Shown in pieces: positions 55,738 to 64,000 of a stretch of DNA of 64,000 nt (its first letter is position 1; every line of letters starts with the position of its first letter). Made by a program: the position numbers and the translations under genes. Source of the stretch: Desulfosporosinus sp. HMP52 (GTDB taxonomy: Bacteria; Bacillota; Desulfitobacteriia; Desulfitobacteriales; Desulfitobacteriaceae); the NCBI RefSeq assembly GCF_000765145.1, contig NZ_JMGA01000029.1:1-64000 (forward strand), written 5' to 3'. The notes beneath the pieces were generated by a model. The model ran no database searches, was not told the origin of the DNA, and saw only the letters and a program-made list of their open reading frames with translations.

Positions 55738-58700
55738 TTAAACATCTAATATTTCAAATTCTCGTTGGAAAAAATAAGTTAATTTAATCGCTTGTTCTAA
55801 ATTTTCGCGTCTTAAGGCTAATTCTATTTTAAATGCCAGGGCTTTCAGCTCATCCGCATCAATTAGGCTGCAATTATCTTTGATTTTATGGGCAATGCCT
55901 TCAACGACCTTCATATCACAATCTTTATCCATTAAGGCAAGCCAAAGTGTTTTAATTCCCTCAGAAATATCATGTAAAACAGTGAGCCTATCAAACCCCT
56001 TTGGCTCCTCAGATTTAATATTTACTATTTTCCCTGTTTCACTGATTCTAACCTCGAGATTAGGATCACCACCCTTTCCATCATTTAAATCTCTTCTTCT
56101 ACTTACCACCTCTTCTAAAACCTGGACTAATTCCTCCATCTTAATAGGTTTGGGAATATACTCATCGAAGCCTTTAGAAAGAAATTTTTCACGGTCGCCC
56201 ATTAGTGCGAAAGCTGTTAGGGCTATAATCGGAGTATGTCTGCCCTCGCCTTCCCTTTCTCTAATTTTGGCAGTTGCTTCTATCCCATCCATTATCGGCA
56301 TCTGTATATCCATAAAAATCACATCAAACTGATTCTTGGCATGTAACGATAAGGCTTCAGATCCGTTTGTAACGGCTCTGATAACATGTCCTTTTTGTTT
56401 GAGCATTAGCTCTAAGACGGTCAAATTAACCTTATCATCCTCCACAATAAGAATTTTTAAGGGATTTAATGTATGGATCGGGTTGAAGAATGGTTGAGAT
56501 GTATAAATTACTTCTCCTGAGAGCCTGAATTTTAAAGTGAAACTGAAGTTACTCCCTTTTCCTTTTTGGCTTTCAACTGTTATTGCTCCGCCCATCATTT
56601 GTATTAGCTGCTTGGAAATCACCAAGCCCAAACCCGTTCCTCCGTATTTTTTCGTAATTGAGCTGTCAACTTGACTAAAGTTTTTAAATAGCTTAGCTTG
56701 TTCTTCTTCCGATATGCCAATACCCGAATCAGAAATACAGAATTTAACCTCAACCCATTCCTCAGTCATAGCCACTTCCTGGGCTGAAAGAGTAACTCCA
56801 CCGTTATTAGTAAATTTTAAAGCATTGTTTATAAGATTATTTAGAATCTGCTTTAATCTGTCAGGGTCCCCTTGCAAGATTTGAGGTATAGCGGGAGAGC
56901 AGTTGCAAGTTAAGTCCAACTGCTTTTTCCTCGCTAACGGCAAGTGCGTTTTGAGGGTTGAATTCAATAAATCTCTAATGTTAAAGCCAATTACCTCGAT
57001 AACTAACTTCCCAGCTTCAATCTTAGAAAAGTCAAGGATATCATTAATAATCTTCAACAGCGAATCCGCACAAGCTTTTGCAAGTTCTAAGTTTTCTCTC
57101 TGTTCGTGGCTTATGGGGGATAATAAAGTAAGATCAATCATCCCCACCATTCCATTAATAGGAGTACGAATTTCATGACTCATATTCGCCAGGAATTCAC
57201 TTTTTGCCTGATTAGCCGCTTCAGCTTTATCCTTAGCTTGGTGGAGCTCATTTTCTACATATATTCGCTCAGTCATATCTGTCAACAAGGAAACAAAAAA
57301 GCCCGGCTCAGGACTATAGAGTTTTACAGAAAACCAGCGTTTACTCCACTTGGAATAGTATATCGGTAGTTCAAGTTCCATTCCCGATGATGCAACTTCT
57401 CCGTATTCATCCATTCTCTTTCTATAGATCCTTGGATCCTCAGCAGAGAAAAGTTCCGAGTACTTCTTGCCAGTGATTTCCTCTCGAGACACTTTAAATA
57501 TTTTTTCGTAAGCTTCGTTAACCTCTAGAATCTCATAATCTTGGGGTATCCCGTCAGCATCAAAGATTACTTTATTGTAGGCAAAGCTATCGGGCATATT
57601 CATAATTAACGCCCGGTAGCGTTCATATAAAAGCTTTTGGGTTTTTTGGCTTTTAAGGAGTTCGGCTTCTGCTTTCTTACGTTCAGATATATCTCTAGCA
57701 AAGGATAGCATACACTTTTTTCCGTCAAGCTCCAGGAATTGAACACAGATTTCAACAGGTATTTCCTTCCCATCTTTCGTCAGATGAATGTTTTCAAGAG
57801 TACATTTCCCTTCCGAAAGCACTTTATGAATGGAATTACGTATGGAGTGCTTATTTCCTTTACTATAATCAAGGATGCCTCGATTTAGCAGCTCATCTTT
57901 AGTATATCCAAGCCTCTGACAGGCGACCGGGTTAACGTCAAGGATTCTCGAACTAAGGGGATCTCCCTCTATGATTTCGTGCAGAAAGATTCCATCTTGC
58001 GCTACATCGAACAGACTACGGTACTTGTTTTCGCTTTCTATTAAGGATTTTTCCCATTGTTTTCGTTCAGTGATATCCCGAATAATGCTTATCAATACGC
58101 GTTGATTATCTAAATACGCACCATAGGAACTGACTTCTACGGGAAAGCTGCTGCCATCTTTACGAATATGGCGAGCTTCGAATAACAATCCTTCCTCTCC
58201 TACCAATTCCATTTGTTCTGCTGCTAAGTCAACCTCTCCACGTAAGTCAAAAATTTTTAGCGTTAGGAGTTCCCCTCTTGTATAACCGTAGGCACGAACT
58301 GCTGCGTCATTAGCTTCTAAAATGTTCCCTTCTGTATTCATAAATAAGATAATGTCGCGTGCTTTTTGTAAAATCATTTGATACTTTTTAGCAGACTTCT
58401 CTACTAATTTGCTATCTGTGATATTGTCTAGTGCTACAACCACTTTTCGTTTGTTGTCTATCATAACAGGAGTAATGCTTGCTTTAAACCAATATTTTCT
58501 CTCCATACCCCTATTAATTAATATTTGGGAGTATTCTAGATGAGCGGTAGGCTGTCCGCTATTAAGAGCTAATTCTATGGTCGATCGTAACCTGCAGGAC
58601 TGACATTGTCGCCCATAGCCACATCCCCGAACATTATCTGTACTCCCTTGACAATGAATCTCGTTACCAAGCCCTTTACCCGAAACTTCCTTACGATTAG

Positions 58701-58845
58701 CGTCTAAATATTCTAATCCGGACTCGTTAATCTTCTCTATTAACAATTCGTGATTCAGTAAAAACATCCCGATAGGGCTACTATTAAAAATGATTTCAAA
58801 GTTGTTAGACTCAGTCTTGATACTGTTCATCCTCAAATTCGGCAC
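55738..58845 (-). CDS. Soluble hybrid histidine kinase: four PAS-HisKA-HATPase-REC-HPt, with Cys-rich first PAS
   Basis: A 1035-residue cytoplasmic kinase without membrane spans. About four PAS domains (near 10-130, 150-260, 275-390 and 400-525) are followed by HisKA (MSHEIRTPINGMVGM, phospho-His near 560), HATPase (NALKFTN, DSGIGI, GTGLGL), a complete receiver (VEDDK, MDIQMPIMDG, PKPIK) and an HPt domain (AHKIKDNCSLIDA). The first PAS carries a cluster of five cysteines near residues 70-90, spaced C-x10-C-x5-C-x2-C, which may bind metal or heme. GTG 58845 is possible, but TTG 58836 and ATG 58830 are in frame, so the start is uncertain. It is located between cheB and the receiver gene in one direction. 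Confidence 0.9.
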   Translation of the reverse strand: MPNLRMNSIKTESNNFEIIFNSSPIGMFLLNHELLIEKINESGLEYLDANRKEVSGKGLGNEIHCQGSTDNVRGCGYGRQCQSCRLRSTIELALNSGQPTAHLEYSQILINRGMERKYWFKASITPVMIDNKRKVVVALDNITDSKLVEKSAKKYQMILQKARDIILFMNTEGNILEANDAAVRAYGYTRGELLTLKIFDLRGEVDLAAEQMELVGEEGLLFEARHIRKDGSSFPVEVSSYGAYLDNQRVLISIIRDITERKQWEKSLIESENKYRSLFDVAQDGIFLHEIIEGDPLSSRILDVNPVACQRLGYTKDELLNRGILDYSKGNKHSIRNSIHKVLSEGKCTLENIHLTKDGKEIPVEICVQFLELDGKKCMLSFARDISERKKAEAELLKSQKTQKLLYERYRALIMNMPDSFAYNKVIFDADGIPQDYEILEVNEAYEKIFKVSREEITGKKYSELFSAEDPRIYRKRMDEYGEVASSGMELELPIYYSKWSKRWFSVKLYSPEPGFFVSLLTDMTERIYVENELHQAKDKAEAANQAKSEFLANMSHEIRTPINGMVGMIDLTLLSPISHEQRENLELAKACADSLLKIINDILDFSKIEAGKLVIEVIGFNIRDLLNSTLKTHLPLARKKQLDLTCNCSPAIPQILQGDPDRLKQILNNLINNALKFTNNGGVTLSAQEVAMTEEWVEVKFCISDSGIGISEEEQAKLFKNFSQVDSSITKKYGGTGLGLVISKQLIQMMGGAITVESQKGKGSNFSFTLKFRLSGEVIYTSQPFFNPIHTLNPLKILIVEDDKVNLTVLELMLKQKGHVIRAVTNGSEALSLHAKNQFDVIFMDIQMPIMDGIEATAKIREREGEGRHTPIIALTAFALMGDREKFLSKGFDEYIPKPIKMEELVQVLEEVVSRRRDLNDGKGGDPNLEVRISETGKIVNIKSEEPKGFDRLTVLHDISEGIKTLWLALMDKDCDMKVVEGIAHKIKDNCSLIDADELKALAFKIELALRRENLEQAIKLTYFFQREFEILDV

Positions 58846-59004
58846 CTACCTTAAGAATTAAACGGAATGGTAACAAATTTAATATCTCCTGTTCCTTCAC
58901 TCATTGTTATTTCAAACTAAATAGTTTACCACCACGCGAGTAGATAAAGCATAGGTCTTTATTAATATTTTGTGAGTTGCTAGAGGTTCCCCTAACCAAT
59001 TATT

Positions 59005-60027
59005 CTATCCATTTTGTCTCCTCAATAGGTTTACGAGTGCTTGAGCCATTGTTTCAAGAGGAACCTGCCGCTCTACTGCTCCAATCTCAAATGCAACCTT
59101 AGGCATTCCATATACGACTGAGGATTTCTCATCCTGTCCCAAGGTCTTGCATCCTTTTCTTCTCATGGCCAGTAACCCTTTTGCTCCATCATAACCCATC
59201 CCCGTTAAAATCACCCCGATGGCACCTTCCCCTACTTCTTTTGCCACTGACTCAAAGAGGATATCAATCGACGGACTGTGCCCATTAACTTTTTCACCCA
59301 TAAAACATTCAACTTTATAACGAGCCCCAGCCTTCTTAATTCTCATATGTTGTCCGCCAGGGGCAATTAGGACACATCCTGGGTCCACATAATCACCCGT
59401 CTGAGCTTCCTTAACCTGAAACCGAGTCGAAGCATTAAGTCTATCCGCAAATAGCTTAGAAAAGATCGGAGGAATATGTTGAGCAACAACAATTCCGGGT
59501 AATTGAGAAGGCAGTACTTTTAGGATATTGCAAACCGCCTCCGTTCCTCCTGTCGACGCTCCTATGGCTATGAGCTTCCCCTTTCCGGGAACCCCCTCTT
59601 CAACCAACCTTGTGTTGCTCTTTCCAAGCATTTTTATTTTTGCTTTAGCAGCAATTTTTATCTTCTGAATCAGTTCATTAATAAATCCTTCGACATCTTG
59701 TACCGATTGGATATTTGGCTTAGTTACAAAATCCACAGCCCCAGCTTTCATTGCTTCAAAAACAACCATACTAACAGAGCTTACAACGACAACAGGTAAT
59801 GGGTATTGAGGCAAAAGCCGCTTGATAAATTCAATTCCATTCATTTTAGGCATTTCTATATCACAAGTCATCACATCGGGTTCAAACTCCAAAATTTTAT
59901 CTCTTGCATCGAAGGGATCAATGGCCTTTGCCACTACCTCAATTACCGGGTCAGTAGAAATTCCCCTGGCCAAGACTTCGCGAAAGATTAAAGAATCATC
60001 AACAATAAGTACTTTGATTTTTCTCAT
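59005..60027 (-). CDS. cheB: Chemotaxis protein-glutamate methylesterase/deamidase CheB
   Basis: A 340-residue CheB. The receiver at 1-120 has VDDSLIFREVL, Asp in MTCDIEMPKMNG and Lys in VTKPN. The methylesterase (about 155-338) has the catalytic Ser in GASTGGTEA, His in QHIPPIFSKLF and Asp in LTGMGYDGAKGLL. It removes methyl groups from receptors to reset the array. ATG 60027 has AAAGGA at 8 bases and lies one base after the cheR stop, so the pair is coupled. An upstream in-frame start (60081) would lie inside cheR and is rejected. Confidence 0.95.
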   Translation of the reverse strand: MRKIKVLIVDDSLIFREVLARGISTDPVIEVVAKAIDPFDARDKILEFEPDVMTCDIEMPKMNGIEFIKRLLPQYPLPVVVVSSVSMVVFEAMKAGAVDFVTKPNIQSVQDVEGFINELIQKIKIAAKAKIKMLGKSNTRLVEEGVPGKGKLIAIGASTGGTEAVCNILKVLPSQLPGIVVAQHIPPIFSKLFADRLNASTRFQVKEAQTGDYVDPGCVLIAPGGQHMRIKKAGARYKVECFMGEKVNGHSPSIDILFESVAKEVGEGAIGVILTGMGYDGAKGLLAMRRKGCKTLGQDEKSSVVYGMPKVAFEIGAVERQVPLETMAQALVNLLRRQNG

Positions 60028-60028
60028 A

Positions 60029-60847
60029 CTATAGTTCCTTTCGATAGACGGCAGGCATAATATATTTATACTCTGTCTCATTTCGATTCAGTGATTCTGA
60101 GTGTCCAATGAACAGATACCCTCCTGGCTCAGTTGCATCATAGAATTTCTTAACTAACTCCATTTTTGTTTTACTATCAAAGTAAATCATTACATTACGA
60201 CAAAAGATCACTTGAAATTTCTTTTTAAAGGGAAAGGTTTTGTCCATGAGATTAAACTTTCGATATATCACTTCATTCCTAATCTTTTCGATTAGGACCG
60301 ATTTTTCATGGTCTAATTTTTTAAAATAATTAAGTTTCCAAAACGTTGGAACAGTTGCTATTCGATCATTACTATAAATCCCTGTAAGGGCGATATCTAA
60401 TACTTTGCTGGAAATATCTGTAGCCAAGATTTTTGTGTCCCACCATTTTTTCTCCATGCCAAAAAATTGGTCAATAATCATTGCTAAGGTATAGGGCTCT
60501 TCTCCACTCGAACAACCGGCACTCCAGATCCTAAGATCCTTAGTTTTTGAGTTATTTGCTAACTGGGGTAGCACCATTTCCTTGAAAAAATTAAAATGAT
60601 CCACTTCACGCATAAAAAAGGTGTGATTAGTTGTTACTTTATCTATAAGAGTTACCAATGCATCCCCTGATTTATCAGCTACTATATACTTAAAATAATC
60701 CTCAAAAGAGGCAAAGTTTTTTTCTAACAAAACATTGCTTAGTCTTCCGGTTAGAAGGGTTTGTTTCTCGTTCTTAAGATGTATCCCATAATTAGCTTTA
60801 ATATAATCTGCAAGTTGCTTAAACTCTCTATTTGAAATAGTTAACAT
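60029..60847 (-). CDS. cheR: Chemotaxis protein methyltransferase CheR
   Basis: A 272-residue SAM-dependent receptor methyltransferase. The N-terminal helical domain (about 1-75) precedes the SAM domain with IWSAGCSSGEEPYTLAM, ATDISSKVLD, IFCRNVMIYFD and GGYLFIGHSES. There is no pentapeptide-tether or TPR extension. AAGGGGG lies 8 bases before the ATG. Its stop is one base from the cheB start. It probably acts on the MCP encoded just upstream. Confidence 0.95.
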   Translation of the reverse strand: MLTISNREFKQLADYIKANYGIHLKNEKQTLLTGRLSNVLLEKNFASFEDYFKYIVADKSGDALVTLIDKVTTNHTFFMREVDHFNFFKEMVLPQLANNSKTKDLRIWSAGCSSGEEPYTLAMIIDQFFGMEKKWWDTKILATDISSKVLDIALTGIYSNDRIATVPTFWKLNYFKKLDHEKSVLIEKIRNEVIYRKFNLMDKTFPFKKKFQVIFCRNVMIYFDSKTKMELVKKFYDATEPGGYLFIGHSESLNRNETEYKYIMPAVYRKEL

Positions 60848-60895
60848 TATTACACCCCCTTAAACCCTTCTATAATTATATATTTTTTTGATTAG

Positions 60896-60917
60896 GGGAG
60901 AGCCTTGCGGCTCTCCC
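60896..60917 (-). other. GC-rich intercistronic hairpin between the MCP gene and cheR
   Basis: Perfect GGGAGAGCC/GGCTCTCCC arms with a 4-base loop, 10 bases after the MCP stop on the minus strand. It is followed by CTAATC and an A run rather than T residues. It is therefore more likely an RNA-stabilising or processing hairpin than a terminator. Confidence 0.6.
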
Positions 60918-60926
60918 GATAATTTT

Positions 60927-62663
60927 CTAGTACTTTCCAAACTCTCCATCACTTAAAGAAATTCTTGATTTATTGCCCGTTGCAGCCGCCTCAGCATACC
61001 CTTGATTCATATCACTATAGCTTCCTTTTTTCTTTTGACTCATATCTTCGAGCATGCGTAAAACTTCAGGATTTAGATCATCAAACCCTTTATTATAAGA
61101 TCCGGTATTTTTCTTGAGTTTAAACTTATTCACCTGTTCCCTTAAGAGCTCCGCTTGACTTGAGAGTTCCTCACTAGCTGCGGCACTTTCTTCAGATGTA
61201 GCGGAATTCGTTTGTACGACATCGGATACTTGCATAATCCCTTGGTTGACTTGATTGATTCCTAAAGCTTGTTCATTCGATGCTGTAGCAATTTCTCCAA
61301 CGAGGTTTGCTGCTTTTGTAACTCCCTCCACAATCTGATTGAGCGCTGTTGCGGTATCTTTAGCGATTTTAGTTCCACCTTCGACCTTTTTGATGGAGCC
61401 TTCAATCAGGGCCGTCGTCTCTTTTGCTGCGTTTGCGCTTCTAGCTGCCAAATTTCGTACTTCTTCCGCTACAACAGCAAAGCCTTTGCCATGCTGCCCT
61501 GCTCTTGCCGCCTCAACAGCTGCATTAAGAGCAAGTATGTTCGTTTGAAAGGCGATTTCGTCAATAACTTTGATGATCTTAGAAATATTTCCGGAGGATT
61601 CATTAATATCATCCATGGCTTTGAGCATACCCTTCATTTGCTCATTACCCTTAACTGCTTCTTCTTGAGCAGATAAGGCTAACTCATTAGCCTGGGAAGC
61701 ATTTGTAGCATTTAGTCTTGTCTGGGTAGAAATCTCCTCCATGGAAGCCGTCAGTTGTTCAATAGAGCTCGCTTGTTCTGTTGACCCTTGGGAAAGTGCC
61801 TGGGCGGAGGCAGAAACCTGTCTCGATCCGGAAGCAACTTGAGATGACGCATTATTTATTTCACCCATAACTTCATTCAAAGATACAATCAGATTACTTA
61901 AGGAATTCATTAACATGCCGACTTCATCTTTGGTAGTAACATTGATGCTTACATTAAGATCCCCTTCTGCAAGGCTGTTGGCTACTTCCACCAACTTTTT
62001 CAGGGGTCTGCTGATGATTGAGCTTATGAAGAATCCTAAACCAATAGCTATGAGTACCCCTGCGACTATGACAACGCTCATAGTGACTGTGGCAGTATTG
62101 GCCGCCTGAGTGTTACTATCGGATTTCGCCTTGGCATCCTGTAGTTTAGCCTCTATAATGCTTGTTATGGCATTCTGGAGTTCCTTATTGGCAATAGCAG
62201 CAGGGCTGTTTGCAACCATAAGGGCTTGAGCCTCTACATTTCTCCCTTGTAATGCAAGCTCCACCACCTTATTCATCTCTTGAAAATATGAATTATTATC
62301 TTTCACCAGATCATCGTACAAGCCCCTCATGCTGTCCGAAGAGATTGTTTTCTCAAAGGATATTAAATCCTTATCAATGGTTGCTTTTCTCGCTGCAAAT
62401 TCGTCAGCGTAATTTTTCATCTGTACCGGATCATTTGATATGATAATATCACGACTATGGACTCTAGCCCGTTGGAACTCAGTCGAAATCTCCGCTAATT
62501 GTGAGATTGGCACCGTCATGTTCTCATAAAGCTCAGTATCGGCCCTTTCGATAGTCTTTAGATTTACGATACCTACAACTCCGACAACTGCCGCTATAAG
62601 CGCAACAAAAACAAACCCGGATATTAATTTTGCAGCAATTTTCATATTATAAAACCATTTCAT
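60927..62663 (-). CDS. Methyl-accepting chemotaxis protein (four-helix-bundle sensor)
   Basis: A 578-residue receptor: membrane span (about 8-28), outer four-helix-bundle sensor (4HB_MCP type, about 30-180), second span (about 188-210), HAMP (about 212-262) and a signalling domain (about 280-540). The hairpin tip has IDEIAFQTNILALNAAVEAA and ARAGQHGKGFAVVAEEVRNL. The C-terminus is long and has no NWETF-type tether. ATG 62663 is preferred (GAGGTG at 9 bases). A GTG at 62678 coincides with that site. It sits between cheW and cheR in one operon, so it is probably the dedicated receptor of this array. The ligand is not known. Confidence 0.94.
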   Translation of the reverse strand: MKWFYNMKIAAKLISGFVFVALIAAVVGVVGIVNLKTIERADTELYENMTVPISQLAEISTEFQRARVHSRDIIISNDPVQMKNYADEFAARKATIDKDLISFEKTISSDSMRGLYDDLVKDNNSYFQEMNKVVELALQGRNVEAQALMVANSPAAIANKELQNAITSIIEAKLQDAKAKSDSNTQAANTATVTMSVVIVAGVLIAIGLGFFISSIISRPLKKLVEVANSLAEGDLNVSINVTTKDEVGMLMNSLSNLIVSLNEVMGEINNASSQVASGSRQVSASAQALSQGSTEQASSIEQLTASMEEISTQTRLNATNASQANELALSAQEEAVKGNEQMKGMLKAMDDINESSGNISKIIKVIDEIAFQTNILALNAAVEAARAGQHGKGFAVVAEEVRNLAARSANAAKETTALIEGSIKKVEGGTKIAKDTATALNQIVEGVTKAANLVGEIATASNEQALGINQVNQGIMQVSDVVQTNSATSEESAAASEELSSQAELLREQVNKFKLKKNTGSYNKGFDDLNPEVLRMLEDMSQKKKGSYSDMNQGYAEAAATGNKSRISLSDGEFGKY

Positions 62664-62684
62664 TCTACAACACCTCACTAATTC

Positions 62685-63176
62685 TTATAAATCATTGACC
62701 GTTTCCAATTCTGTTTCGTTAAGAAGCCTGTCTGAATCCAGTAGGAGCTTTACATCACTCCCAACTTTTCCAATCCCTTTAATGTATCTGTTCCCTTCCC
62801 TTGCCACATTCGGGGGAGTTACGATCTCTTCATCTGAGATTGCTATCACTTCCGAGACACTATCGACAATAAGACCGATAGAAACCGCTCTGATCTCGAT
62901 GACTACGATACAAGTTCTATCATTGTAGGCTCTATAGGGCTTTTTGAAACGCAGACGCACATCCATGACAGGGATAATCTTACCTCGCAAATTAATGATT
63001 CCCTTAATATATTCGGGCATCTCTGGAATTTCGGTAATGGGTTGTAACCCTATAATTTCAGTGACATATTTGATTTCGATCCCGTAGTATTCATTGCCCA
63101 TACAAAAGGTAAGAAACTTCCCTTTCTGAGTATCTTCCACCATGTCCAATGCTTCTTGTTCAACAATATCCGCCAT
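62685..63176 (-). CDS. cheW: Chemotaxis coupling protein CheW
   Basis: A 163-residue CheW (LTFCMGNEYYGIEIKYVTEI, then EIPEMPEYIKGIINLRGKII and PVMDVRLRF, VDSVSEV), which couples the receptor to CheA. GGAAAGGGG lies 7 bases before the ATG. It lies 33 bases after cheA and 21 bases before the MCP gene. Confidence 0.95.
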   Translation of the reverse strand: MADIVEQEALDMVEDTQKGKFLTFCMGNEYYGIEIKYVTEIIGLQPITEIPEMPEYIKGIINLRGKIIPVMDVRLRFKKPYRAYNDRTCIVVIEIRAVSIGLIVDSVSEVIAISDEEIVTPPNVAREGNRYIKGIGKVGSDVKLLLDSDRLLNETELETVNDL

Positions 63177-63209
63177 CTTATTTCCCCTTTCCTAAACTAC
63201 GCTGATTAT

Positions 63210-64000
63210 CTAATTCATAAGCCCTCCGACGTCCAAGATAAGACTGATACTGCCATCTCCCAATAAGGTACATCCAGCCAGTCCCTTGACTTTTTTCCTG
63301 TTGTGGATATATTCAGGAAGGGCTTTCACGACCACTTGCTGCTGGCCGACTAACCCATCGGCAAAGATACAAAGGGTTTTATTGTCTTGCTCTACCATAA
63401 TGATGATCCCCTCTGTAAACTGCGTCACCTCTGTCTGTACATGGTAAATTTGGTGTAACCGTACGATGGGAAAACACTGTCCTCTGACCATCATCATTTC
63501 ATTATTGTCCGGATCGACTATAACGTCTGTCAGTTTTGGCCGGAAGGATTCCTTAATCGCGGTTGTTGGTATGGTATAGCACGAATCCCCCACCTTGATA
63601 TTCATGCCGTCAATGATTGCTAAGGTTAAAGGAATTTTCAGTATTATAGTAGTTCCTTCTCCCGGGACACTATCTGCTGTTATGGCTCCCCCAACGGCTT
63701 CAATATTTTTCACCACAACATCCATTCCAACTCCACGGCCAGAAAACTCCGTGACTGTTTCATTGGTTGAAAAACCGGGAAGAAAAACTAAGTTATAGAT
63801 TTCCTTATCAGGGATTTGATCGTCCGATTCTTGAATTAATCCCTTTTCAAGGGCTTTGGCTAAGATCCGATCCTTGTTAAAACCTTCACCATCATCCCGA
63901 ATAATGATTAAGACATCTCCTCCGGCATTTTTTGCTTCCAAGATGATTGTTCCTGAACGGGTCTTTCCTTTCGCTTCTCGCTCAGAAGGCATTTCGATGC
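63210..64000 (-). CDS. cheA: Chemotaxis histidine kinase CheA, C-terminal part (partial at window edge)
   Basis: The last 263 residues or so of CheA: the end of the ATPase domain (IEMPSEREAKGK, IRDDGEGFN, LPGFSTNETVTEFSGRGVGM and GEGTTIILKIPLTLAI) and the CheW-like P5 domain (about the last 130 residues). The frame is open to the window edge, so the phosphotransfer (P1), P2 and P3 domains lie outside. It phosphorylates CheY/CheB-type receivers in response to the receptor. It is the first visible gene of the chemosensory operon. Confidence 0.95.
   Translation of the reverse strand, partial: IEMPSEREAKGKTRSGTIILEAKNAGGDVLIIIRDDGEGFNKDRILAKALEKGLIQESDDQIPDKEIYNLVFLPGFSTNETVTEFSGRGVGMDVVVKNIEAVGGAITADSVPGEGTTIILKIPLTLAIIDGMNIKVGDSCYTIPTTAIKESFRPKLTDVIVDPDNNEMMMVRGQCFPIVRLHQIYHVQTEVTQFTEGIIIMVEQDNKTLCIFADGLVGQQQVVVKALPEYIHNRKKVKGLAGCTLLGDGSISLILDVGGLMN

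Noticed and set aside
1-64000. CRISPR array, complete insertion sequence, prophage or rRNA operon
   Set aside because: I looked for regularly spaced repeats, transposase or integrase genes and rRNA signatures and found none.

Overview
The window looks like low-GC Firmicute chromosome, most likely a strictly anaerobic, spore-forming, motile member of the Desulfosporosinus/Desulfitobacterium group (Peptococcales). This is inferred from the single-chain pyruvate:ferredoxin oxidoreductase, the clostridial DUF3787 spore-surface protein, a T-box leader, a bacillithiol-type deacetylase, AGGAGG-type ribosome binding sites, frequent TTG/GTG starts and the very large set of multi-domain sensor kinases. 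No phage, complete insertion sequence, CRISPR array or rRNA operon was seen.

Layout. 1-2350: tail of an unknown gene, then a YtrA-type GntR regulator with an ABC ATPase and permease behind an operator-overlapped promoter. 2367-9013 (minus strand): a FabG-like reductase, two small unknown proteins, and a hybrid histidine kinase overlapping an HD-GYP response regulator. 9285-15442: ferritin-like protein, lysA, queC, a DUF4342 membrane protein with an OmpR/EnvZ-type two-component pair, and a DUF3787 spore protein. 15500-19427: a REP-like 30-bp palindrome, nifJ and tRNA-Gly(TCC). 19625-28397 (minus): a single-chain biotin-dependent acyl-CoA carboxylase and a complete livKHMGF branched-chain amino acid ABC transporter behind a T-box leader. 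28519-33654: yojF-bshB2, a formate/nitrite channel, a membrane-anchored Cache-HAMP-winged-helix regulator, and a homocysteine methyltransferase-like protein. 33931-37031: three tandem M42 aminopeptidases, of which the middle one has lost metal ligands. 37319-44038: a small membrane protein, an orphan NarL-type regulator, and a surface binding protein / hybrid kinase / REC-EAL cluster. 44394-52134: rhodanese, small secreted DUF2680-like protein, ABC exporter with a probable attenuator, a diguanylate cyclase, a DUF4163/DUF3298 lipoprotein, an HxlR/flavoprotein divergent pair and a DUF4352 protein. 52438-54797: MocR-type regulator divergent from pyridoxal kinase. 54929-64000 (minus): a chemosensory cluster cheA-cheW-MCP-cheR-cheB followed by a hybrid kinase, a lone receiver and a broken cheX.

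How it fits together. Signal transduction dominates: four hybrid or classical histidine kinases, three cyclic-di-GMP enzymes (HD-GYP, EAL and GGEEF, each on a receiver domain), a chemosensory array and a membrane-bound one-component regulator. Metabolism is that of an amino-acid and pyruvate-using anaerobe: PFOR, LIV uptake, peptidases and a CoA-carboxylase. Two chemotaxis remnants (a 20-codon MCP tail at 51389-51448 and a gutted cheX at 54929-55250) show that this part of the chromosome has been losing chemotaxis parts.

The best candidates for something new are the Cache-HAMP-winged-helix one-component sensor (30944-32107), the active/inactive/active M42 trio (33931-37031), the transporter-less binding protein feeding a hybrid kinase and an EAL regulator (38540-44038), and the chemosensory operon that runs on into a PAS hybrid kinase (55318-64000). 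All similarity calls were made by eye from the sequence, with no database search.
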